DNA of 7,334 nt from Clostridiales bacterium UBA1763. GTDB lineage: Bacteria; Bacillota; Clostridia; Oscillospirales; Oscillospiraceae. The position numbers were made by a program, and so were the translations under genes. The notes beneath the pieces were generated by a model. It ran no database searches. It saw nothing but the letters and a program-made list of their open reading frames with translations, and was not told where the DNA came from. Of this stretch, positions 1 to 4,804 are shown in pieces (the first letter of the stretch is position 1; every line of letters begins with the position of its first letter). The stretch is from assembly GCA_002314685.1 (NCBI GenBank), contig DCHB01000015.1, positions 1,635 through 8,968 of the forward strand, read 5' to 3'.

Positions 1-46
1 CACGATTTCCAATCGTGCGCGCTCGGCCGGACTACGCGACTTCTCC
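1..46 (-). tRNA. tRNA-Ser (anticodon GGA), 5' part only, cut by the window edge
   Basis: Read on the minus strand from 46 down to 1, the sequence folds as nucleotides 1-43 of a tRNA. The 5' acceptor strand is GGAGAAG (46-40), followed by T8 and C9. A D-stem GCGT/GCGC with one G-U pair closes a loop carrying A14, G15, the G18-G19 pair and A21. Nucleotide 26 is G. A perfect 5-bp anticodon stem CACGA/TCGTG closes the 7-nt loop TTGGAAA. Anticodon positions 34-36 are GGA, which reads serine codons UCC and UCU, and U33 is present. The long variable arm expected of tRNA-Ser, the T-arm and the 3' acceptor strand lie outside the window, so serine identity rests on the anticodon and 5' half. The gene is divergent from the TPR gene and has its own promoter. 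Confidence 0.9.
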
Positions 47-86
47 GAGTAAAAATGTATTAACTTTGCTGACAATCAGCTTGCAT

Positions 87-115
87 ATTATAATTCAGAT
101 TTTACTCAAAGTCAA
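87..115 (-). promoter_or_regulatory. Promoter of the tRNA-Ser gene
   Basis: On the minus strand TTGACT (115-110, 5/6 match to the -35 consensus) is followed by 17 nt and a perfect TATAAT (92-87). Transcription would start near 80, giving a leader of about 34 nt before the mature tRNA 5' end at 46, which RNase P would remove. A small hairpin (GCTGA/TCAGC, 68-80) sits at the predicted start. The near-consensus strength fits a stable RNA gene. Confidence 0.8.
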
Positions 116-146
116 GCACTATTTTTACCGTTTGCGTTCCTTCATT

Positions 147-175
147 TTGCTTTTTCTCCGCACTGCTTGTAGAAT
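147..175 (+). promoter_or_regulatory. Candidate promoter of the TPR/DUF4037 operon
   Basis: TTGCTT (147-152) is followed by a 17-nt spacer and TAGAAT (170-175, 5/6 match). The -35 is weak (3/6). An alternative is the extended -10 TGGTAAAAT at 202-210, which lacks a good -35 but would give a very short leader just ahead of the ribosome binding site at 221-224. The sequence cannot decide between them. Nothing else is recognisable between the tRNA promoter and the TPR gene. Confidence 0.4.
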
Positions 176-232
176 TTGCTACTGTTGCGCCGCGCTTTGG
201 GTGGTAAAATTATCTTGAACGGAGTTGATACT

Positions 233-1060
233 ATGTCTCTTGACAGCTTAGATTATACAGAGCCCTGCTGCTGCTTTGATGCCTCGGGCTACACGGGCAC
301 GCCCGACACAGCCCCCTGCGCACAGCCGCTTGACATTAAAAGCATCATTTCGGAGCTTGACAGACTTCTTAATTCGGGTAACGAGTCCGAGGCGGGACGC
401 TTTCTCGACCTTTGGTGCGGCAGAGCGCGGGATGCTGACGATTGGCGCACTGAGCTTTCTCTGCAAAGTGAGCTCATGGGCTTTCACCGCCGCACGGGTG
501 ACGAAAAATCTGCAATAAACGCAGTTAATCGCGGGCTTGAGCTTATTCGCGAGCATCATCTCGGCTCAACCGTATCGGGCGCAACCGTGCTGTTAAACGC
601 CGCGACGACGCTTAAGGCTTACGGCAGGGCGGATAAGTCGATTCCGATGTTTATTCAGGTTTGCAGAGTGTTTTCCGAGAAGCTCGACCCCTTGGATTAC
701 CGCTTCGGCGGGCTTTTCAACAACATGGCATTGTCCTATTCCGATGTCGGCGATTTTGACTCTGCCGAGAGCTATTTCAAAAAAGCGCTCGCCGTTATTT
801 CGCACTGCGAGCATCCCGAAAACGAGCTTGCGGTCACCTGCTGTAATCTCGCCGAGCTTTACGAGCGAATGGGGCGCGATGAGGATATTGAGCCCATGCT
901 CGACAGAGCTTGGGAATATCTCAACTCCCCCGACCTGCCGCACAACGGCTACCACGCATTTACTGCCTCAAAGTGTCTGCCGACCTTTGAGCATTTCGGA
1001 TTTTTTATCTATGCACACGAATTAAAAGCGAGAGTGAACAGCATTTATGAGAGGACTTGA
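233..1060 (+). CDS. Tetratricopeptide-repeat protein, cytosolic, likely partner of the DUF4037 protein
   Basis: The 275-residue protein has no signal peptide or membrane segment. After a Cys-containing N-terminus (three consecutive Cys at 12-14, another at 29) and a helix at 34-48, it is an all-helical repeat protein. Recognisable TPR-like units cover about 73-105, 114-148, 156-190 and 197-230. The clearest is 156-190, with N-x-A-x-x-Y, then D-x-A-x-x-Y-F-x-x-A-L. A final helix pair (about 240-272) ends in an A-H-E-L-K segment. TPR arrays bind peptides or partner proteins, so a scaffold or sensor role is likely, but no substrate is visible. The start at 233 is chosen because GGAG (221-224) lies 8 nt upstream; the upstream in-frame ATG at 176 has no comparable site. 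The stop overlaps the start of the DUF4037 gene by 14 nt, implying translational coupling. The TPR assignment is strong and the function unknown. Confidence 0.85.
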   Translation: MSLDSLDYTEPCCCFDASGYTGTPDTAPCAQPLDIKSIISELDRLLNSGNESEAGRFLDLWCGRARDADDWRTELSLQSELMGFHRRTGDEKSAINAVNRGLELIREHHLGSTVSGATVLLNAATTLKAYGRADKSIPMFIQVCRVFSEKLDPLDYRFGGLFNNMALSYSDVGDFDSAESYFKKALAVISHCEHPENELAVTCCNLAELYERMGRDEDIEPMLDRAWEYLNSPDLPHNGYHAFTASKCLPTFEHFGFFIYAHELKARVNSIYERT

Positions 1061-1970
1061 CGAAGCAAGAAAACTATATACAGAACGCGGCGCGCAGATG
1101 ATACACGACTGCTTTCCCGAATACGAGGGGCGCATTGCCGTGGGGCTTGCGGGCAGAGGCTCGCAGTGCTTCGGCTTTGACGATGAGCTTTCCCGCGACC
1201 ATGATTTTGAGCAGGGCTTCTGCCTGTTTCTGACCGATGAGGATGACGCAAAAATTGGCGTTGCACTCAGCCGCGAACACCGCAGACTGTGCGGCAAGGC
1301 GCAGACTGAGCACTCCGCGCTCGGTCATGCGGGCACGGGTGTTATACGCATAAGCGATTTTTACCGCGGCTGTATCGGCTCGCCCGACGCACCCGATTGC
1401 TGGCAGGCTTGGCTATACACGCCCTCCTCCGCCTTTGCCGAGGCTGTAAACGGTGAGGTGTGGAGCGATGAGCTCGGCGAATTTACGCGCATACGCAACG
1501 CAATTAAAAACGGTATGCCTGAGGATGTGCGCCGAAAAAAGCTTGCCGCGAGGATTGTTTTTATGGCGCAGTCGGGGCAGTACAACTACTCGCGCTGCTT
1601 AAAGCACGGGGAAAACGGCGCGGCGATGCTCGCGCTGAGTGAATTTGCGAAAAACACTGCCGAGGCTGTTTATCTTCTCAACCGAGAGCACGCGCCGTAT
1701 TACAAATGGCTCCTGCGCGGTATGCGTGAGCTTCCGAGGCTCGGCACCCTCGCCGATGCACTCGAATTTTTGCTCACCGCGGATAATTCCGAGGAGGGCG
1801 CAATGCTCAAGGCGGATATTATCGAGGATATTTGTGCGCAGACCGTCGCAGAGCTTAAAGCGCAAAAGCTCACCTGCGGCACTTGGGATTATCTCGAGCC
1901 GCACGCCTTTGACATTCAAAGCCATATTCAAAATGGCGAAATTCGCACCCTGCACATTATGGAAGGATAA
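1047..1970 (+). CDS. DUF4037 family protein with a nucleotidyltransferase-like active-site motif
   Basis: The 307-residue soluble protein matches the DUF4037 pattern in motif and length. The N-terminal part carries G38-S39-x-C-x-G-F-D-D, then S-R-D51-H-D53-F. This is the Gly-Ser plus Asp-x-Asp arrangement, about 11 residues apart, seen in Pol-beta-like (MNT/aminoglycoside-type) nucleotidyltransferases, where the two Asp bind metal. The middle holds F-A-E-A-V-N-G-E-V (130-138) and K-L-A-A-R (165-169), followed by M-A-Q-S-G-Q-Y-N-Y (173-181). The C-terminal half (about 160-300) is helical with Y-Y-K-W-L (218-222), resembling the helical domain that accompanies such transferases. Substrate and reaction are unknown. 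The start ATG lies inside the end of the TPR gene behind a weak GAGAGTGA (1030-1037), so coupling is likely. In related Clostridia I recall a DUF4125 gene next to DUF4037; none follows here before the terminator. Family call firm, enzymatic role inferred. Confidence 0.88.
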   Translation: MRGLDEARKLYTERGAQMIHDCFPEYEGRIAVGLAGRGSQCFGFDDELSRDHDFEQGFCLFLTDEDDAKIGVALSREHRRLCGKAQTEHSALGHAGTGVIRISDFYRGCIGSPDAPDCWQAWLYTPSSAFAEAVNGEVWSDELGEFTRIRNAIKNGMPEDVRRKKLAARIVFMAQSGQYNYSRCLKHGENGAAMLALSEFAKNTAEAVYLLNREHAPYYKWLLRGMRELPRLGTLADALEFLLTADNSEEGAMLKADIIEDICAQTVAELKAQKLTCGTWDYLEPHAFDIQSHIQNGEIRTLHIMEG

Positions 1971-1971
1971 G

Positions 1972-1999
1972 AAAAAGGACGTCTGTGACGTCCTTTTTT
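1972..1999. terminator. Bidirectional intrinsic terminator between convergent operons
   Basis: A 12-bp perfect stem, AAAAAGGACGTC (1972-1983) against its complement (1987-1998), has a TGT loop. A run of six T (1994-1999) forms the 3' side on the plus strand, and the A run (1972-1976) supplies the T tail on the minus strand. It begins one base after the DUF4037 stop and ends 29 bases from the ATPase stop, so it can end both operons. Confidence 0.93.
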
Positions 2000-2028
2000 C
2001 CTGCCGACAGTTTAGTTCTTTGACAGTC

Positions 2029-2736
2029 TCATAAGCCGAGCTTGGTGAATGCCTCCCAAGACCTGTGCATATAGGTTTCGAGTCCTATGGGCTCGCCTAT
2101 GTACCTTTCGTCTCTGCCGTCCTTCAGAAATTCATCGACAAATATCCTTCTGCCCGTCGTGTGCACAACGGGAATGCCCGTCATTTCGCTTGTCTGCTTT
2201 AACACCTCGTATCCCGTTCTTATATCGTCGGCGCTTGCATAGTTGAGCAGATTTGAGTTGTTTACAAAGCCCGTGACGCGCAGTCTTGCAAAGCCCTCCA
2301 TCTCCTCCTTGAGCTTTACAATTTTTTCGGGGCTTTCGGACATGGGGCGGAACACATTTACAATGTCGTAAACCTCAAGCTGACCTTCCTCAAGCGCCGC
2401 AAAATCCTGATGATAGCGTCCGAGTGACATAGCACCCGCCGCATCGCCGCCGACATCGAACACGCACAAATCCCAGTCACCCGCAAACGCGGATGCGACT
2501 GCGGCTGACATATTACTCGGCGTTACGCCCTGCCCTGCAAAGGTCGGAGAAACAAGGTTTACCTTGTTTGTTTTCAAAACATCAACACGGTCTGACATAC
2601 GGAAATAGTCGTTGACCTTATCAAGGTCAATTACAAGCGTATTAAGTCCCTTTGCCGCGGAGTTTACGGCGAGGTTTATTGCAATCTCAGTCTTTCCCGA
2701 GCCGTAGTTGCCTATGAGAACGATAAATTTTTTCAT
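2029..2736 (-). CDS. MinD/ParA-like (SIMIBI) P-loop ATPase
   Basis: The 235-residue cytosolic protein opens directly with a Walker A motif, G9-N-Y-G-S-G-K15-T16. Next come a switch-like segment V-I-D37-L-D39-x-V-N-D-Y-F-R, a Walker B-type strand C-V-F-D94-V-G-G-D98, and G-F-V-N159-N160-S-N-L, which resembles the base-recognition strand of MinD/CobB/Mrp-like proteins. The whole protein is one nucleotide-binding domain of usual length. It lacks the 'signature' lysine of true ParA/MinD (G-K-G-G-x-G-K-T), having N10 there, so classic DNA-partitioning is doubtful. The start ATG directly follows the TAA of the thioesterase gene with no gap; its ribosome site GGGGAG lies inside that gene's last codons, so the two are co-translated. 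I recall relatives in Clostridia near 2-oxoacid:ferredoxin oxidoreductase genes, which would hint at cofactor or complex assembly, but no such genes are in view. Fold certain, role unknown. Confidence 0.85.
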   Translation of the reverse strand: MKKFIVLIGNYGSGKTEIAINLAVNSAAKGLNTLVIDLDKVNDYFRMSDRVDVLKTNKVNLVSPTFAGQGVTPSNMSAAVASAFAGDWDLCVFDVGGDAAGAMSLGRYHQDFAALEEGQLEVYDIVNVFRPMSESPEKIVKLKEEMEGFARLRVTGFVNNSNLLNYASADDIRTGYEVLKQTSEMTGIPVVHTTGRRIFVDEFLKDGRDERYIGEPIGLETYMHRSWEAFTKLGL

Positions 2737-3123
2737 TTACTTCTCCCCTTTTGCATTGACCTTTGTGAGAAACTTCTCATTATTTATAATAAACCTCTCG
2801 TGTCTGCCCTTGCCTATTGCTCCGCATTCATCGAAGGCACAAACCTCAAAAACGAGTCTGCGGCGATCAAGCTCAACAAGCTCACTTTCCGCCCACACCT
2901 TCATGCCGAGGGGCGTTGCCGCATCGTGAGTCACGCTTATCATCGTGCCGACAGTGCCCTGCCCTTCCTCAAGATACGGTGCAACAGATGCCTGTGCCGC
3001 CTGCTCCATGAGGGCTATCATATTGGGTGTCGCAAAAACATCAAGCTCGCCCGAGCCTGCAAATTTTGCGGTATTTGAGTGGTCAACGACAGTCTCTACC
3101 CTGCCTTTTATTCCGAGTTCCAT
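2737..3123 (-). CDS. FlK-type hotdog-fold acyl-CoA thioesterase
   Basis: The 128-residue protein is a single hotdog domain of the FlK-like thioesterase family. The motif run T-H66-D-A-A-T-P-L-G-M (65-74) is typical, followed by the long beta strands V-W-A-E-S-E-L (76-82) and G-R-H-E-R-F (106-111). The catalytic trio of the fluoroacetyl-CoA thioesterase FlK (Thr42, Glu50, His76) is matched by Thr32, Glu40 and His66 with identical spacing, so hydrolytic activity on an acyl-CoA is expected. Fluoroacetyl-CoA specificity is not implied: on an ungapped alignment the FlK lid Phe36 position holds Glu26. The start at 3123 is chosen over the in-frame GTG at 3150, because AAGGAG (3135-3130) lies 6 nt upstream and the GTG sits against the -10 box of the nearest promoter. 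It is the first gene of an operon with the P-loop ATPase. Substrate unknown. Confidence 0.85.
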   Translation of the reverse strand: MELGIKGRVETVVDHSNTAKFAGSGELDVFATPNMIALMEQAAQASVAPYLEEGQGTVGTMISVTHDAATPLGMKVWAESELVELDRRRLVFEVCAFDECGAIGKGRHERFIINNEKFLTKVNAKGEK

Positions 3124-3150
3124 ACTTTTCTCCTTATTTTTGATAAGCAC

Positions 3151-3179
3151 ATTCTATCATACACGCCAAAGCTTTACAA
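3151..3179 (-). promoter_or_regulatory. Proximal promoter (P2) of the thioesterase/ATPase operon
   Basis: TTGTAA (3179-3174, 4/6) is followed by 17 nt and TAGAAT (3156-3151, 5/6), with an extended TG one base before the -10. Transcription would start near 3144, giving a leader of about 21 nt that carries the AAGGAG site. It lies just downstream of the terminator at 3219-3181, so this promoter escapes any control by that hairpin. Confidence 0.65.
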
Positions 3180-3180
3180 G

Positions 3181-3219
3181 AAAAAAGGAAACCCCCGAGC
3201 TCCGAAGACCTCAGGGGTT
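3181..3219 (-). terminator. Intrinsic terminator, or attenuator in the thioesterase leader
   Basis: On the minus strand AACCCC-T-GAG-G-TC (3219-3207) pairs with GA-G-CTC-G-GGGGTT (3202-3190). This makes 12 pairs including one G-U, with one internal G-G mismatch, capped by a UUCG tetraloop and followed by TTCC and six T (3186-3181). It is the only strong terminator after the transporter stop at 3341 and probably ends that transcript. Because a second candidate promoter lies between the transporter and this hairpin, it could also attenuate a leader RNA read toward the thioesterase gene. Confidence 0.8.
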
Positions 3220-3253
3220 GACCGCGGGGGGACGCAGTCCTTTAATTGTGTTA

Positions 3254-3282
3254 ATAATATATCATTCTAATGATAATTGCAA
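3254..3282 (-). promoter_or_regulatory. Distal candidate promoter (P1) upstream of the terminator/attenuator
   Basis: TTGCAA (3282-3277, 4/6) is followed by 17 nt and TATTAT (3259-3254, 5/6). The spacer holds a 7-bp inverted repeat, TATCATT-CT-AATGATA (3260-3275), which could be an operator. Transcription would start near 3247 and reach the hairpin at 3219-3190 after about 30 nt. The region is AT-rich, so a chance match is possible. Confidence 0.45.
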
Positions 3283-3340
3283 CACTTTTTTATATTTGTC
3301 TAAACTTTTTCGGCAAATAAGTCGAAATGCCGTATTTTTA

Positions 3341-4684
3341 TCAGCCGATACCGCCGACTATTGCACCCGCTATGAGGGCGATAAGTGCGCAGGCACAGTA
3401 AACATACTTTGAAAGCGGGAAGAACAGCTTGCCGACGGGCTTGCCTGCTCCCATGTTGACATTTTCAAGCACGACCTTTTTACCTGCAATCCAGAAGAAC
3501 ATGATTGCCGCAAGCAGTGCACCCAGCGGGCAGATATAAATTGAAACAACATCCATCCACTGCGAGACGATTGCCTGAATGCACAGTGCAACGCTGACAC
3601 CGACAATGTGGATAACTGCGGTTGCGGTTACGCGCTTGAACTTGAGCTTCTCCTGCAGGAAGGCTACGGGAGCCTCGTACAGATTGATAATTGACGATAC
3701 GCCTGCGAAGGTTACGCACAGGAAGAAGATTATGCCGACAATTCTGCCGCCTGCCATGCCGTTCATTACATTGACAAGGTAGATGAACATGAGTCCGGGT
3801 CCGCCTGCATCAAGCTTTGCGCCGCTTGTTGCCATTGCGGGGATGATTACGAATGCCGCGAGCAGTGCAGCCAAGGTATCGAACAGTGCGACATTGCGGG
3901 CAGAGCTCGGGATGCACTCGTTATCGCTCAGATATGAGCCGTAGATGACACTGCCGTTACCTGCAACGGACAGGGAGAAGAACGCCTGACCGAAGGCAAA
4001 CAGCCAAACCTGCGGATTTAACAGTCCCTTGGTATTAAGTGTGAAAATGTACTTATATCCGTCGGATGAGCCGGGAATAGTCAGAACATACACGCCGAGA
4101 GCGACAAACAGGAAGAACAGAACGGGCATCATAACCTTGTTTGCCTTTTCGATGCCGCCCGAAATGCCGAAGGACATAATCGCAAAGCTTGCAATAACGG
4201 CGACGACAATCCATGCGTTTGCGCCCCATGCACTTGCAGTTGCACCGAAGGTGATGCCGATGATGTCCATATCCTGTCCCATGGCGAAAAGGTCGCCCGA
4301 AAGGGACATGAAGAAGTACTTGAAGATCCAAGCCATGACGCAGGTATAGCCGATTGCGAGGGCAAGTGAGCCTAACACGGGGATGTAGCCAATGCGCTCG
4401 CCGAGCTTGGGCTTTCCGAGTCCGACCTCGGTGCACTTTCCGAATGCGCCGACGGGTCCCGCCTTGCCGAATCTGCCGAGGGCAAATTCACCCATAACGC
4501 CTGTGGATGCAATAAGCAGAACAAAGATAAAGTACGGGATCAGGAATGTGAGTCCGCCCCATGTTGAAACGAGCATCGGGAAACGCCAGATGTTGCCCAT
4601 ACCGACCGCGGAGCCTATGCAGGCAATAATAAATCCACTGCGGCTTCTGAAGCCGTCACGGGTCTGATTAAGTTCGTTTTTCAT
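3341..4684 (-). CDS. Sodium-dependent transporter of the NSS/SNF family (11 TM segments)
   Basis: The 447-residue integral membrane protein has a LeuT-type fold, expected to couple Na+ entry to uptake of an amino acid or related solute. TM1 carries the family hallmark G-S-A26-V-G-M-G-N31-I-W-R34-F-P, with Ala and Asn of the Na1 site and the gating Arg. G-R-F-G follows TM2 (70-73). TM6 has G-Q-A-F-F-S237-L-S (232-239). TM8 holds A-G-V-S330-S331, matching the LeuT Na2 ligands Thr354/Ser355. Eleven hydrophobic segments can be counted, the last at about 426-445, as is usual for short bacterial members. The substrate cannot be read; the pocket part of TM6 is A-G-N-G rather than G-F/M-G. The start at 4684 is preferred because it opens the usual N-terminal M-K-N-E-L with AAAGG about 10 nt upstream; the longer TTG start at 4729 lies in the promoter. 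The gene is monocistronic. Confidence 0.92.
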   Translation of the reverse strand: MKNELNQTRDGFRSRSGFIIACIGSAVGMGNIWRFPMLVSTWGGLTFLIPYFIFVLLIASTGVMGEFALGRFGKAGPVGAFGKCTEVGLGKPKLGERIGYIPVLGSLALAIGYTCVMAWIFKYFFMSLSGDLFAMGQDMDIIGITFGATASAWGANAWIVVAVIASFAIMSFGISGGIEKANKVMMPVLFFLFVALGVYVLTIPGSSDGYKYIFTLNTKGLLNPQVWLFAFGQAFFSLSVAGNGSVIYGSYLSDNECIPSSARNVALFDTLAALLAAFVIIPAMATSGAKLDAGGPGLMFIYLVNVMNGMAGGRIVGIIFFLCVTFAGVSSIINLYEAPVAFLQEKLKFKRVTATAVIHIVGVSVALCIQAIVSQWMDVVSIYICPLGALLAAIMFFWIAGKKVVLENVNMGAGKPVGKLFFPLSKYVYCACALIALIAGAIVGGIG

Positions 4685-4724
4685 TCTCTCTTCGCCTTTC
4701 ACAAGGTTTTTCGTATAAATACTC

Positions 4725-4747
4725 AACAATTATATATTATAATTGTT
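4725..4747. promoter_or_regulatory. Perfect 10-bp inverted repeat (operator candidate) on the transporter promoter
   Basis: Arms AACAATTATA (4725-4734) and TATAATTGTT (4738-4747) are exact reverse complements separated by TAT. The 23-bp element covers the whole -10 box and the adjoining spacer of the transporter promoter, where a dimeric repressor would block polymerase. AT-rich composition makes some symmetry likely by chance, but ten consecutive matches is more than expected. No regulator gene is in the window. Confidence 0.55.
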
Positions 4748-4757
4748 CATTCGGCAA
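4729..4757 (-). promoter_or_regulatory. Promoter of the NSS transporter gene
   Basis: TTGCCG (4757-4752, 4/6) is followed by 17 nt and a perfect TATAAT (4734-4729). A second TATAAT (4741-4736) lies within the same inverted repeat. Transcription would start near 4722, giving a leader of about 38 nt before the ATG at 4684. Confidence 0.7.
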
Positions 4758-4769
4758 CACTATATTGAT

Positions 4770-4797
4770 AAAAACTCCCTACAATTTTGTAGGGAGT
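4770..4797 (-). terminator. Intrinsic terminator of the SGNH hydrolase gene
   Basis: The perfect stem ACTCCCTACAA (minus strand, 4797-4787) and its complement (4784-4774) is followed by a run of five T (4774-4770). It begins 8 bases past the hydrolase stop. The plus-strand copy has only a short T tail, so it acts mainly on the minus strand, separating the hydrolase from the transporter promoter just downstream. Confidence 0.9.
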
Positions 4798-4804
4798 AAT
4801 AATT

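Noticed and set aside
15..218. Plus-strand reading frame of 67 codons over the left edge
   Set aside because: It lies across the tRNA gene and its promoter on the opposite strand, has no ribosome site, and its translation looks like random hydrophobic sequence.
593..955. 120-codon minus-strand frame opposite the TPR gene
   Set aside because: Antisense shadow of a TPR gene with a good ribosome site and coupled downstream gene.
3219..3243. T-box-like string (GACCGCGG, later GGGGGACGCAGTCC) on the plus strand
   Set aside because: It lacks the TGGN core of the T-box antiterminator, no plus-strand gene follows, and the fold and T tail work on the minus strand instead.
3181..3250. Fluoride riboswitch ahead of the FlK-type thioesterase gene
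   Set aside because: The link to fluoroacetyl-CoA made this worth checking, but the conserved GAUG and CUGAUG elements and pseudoknot arrangement of that riboswitch are absent.
3311..3332. Hairpin CGGCA/TGCCG just after the transporter stop codon
   Set aside because: Only 5 bp with a 12-nt loop, and the T run lies on the plus-strand side where there is no gene to terminate.
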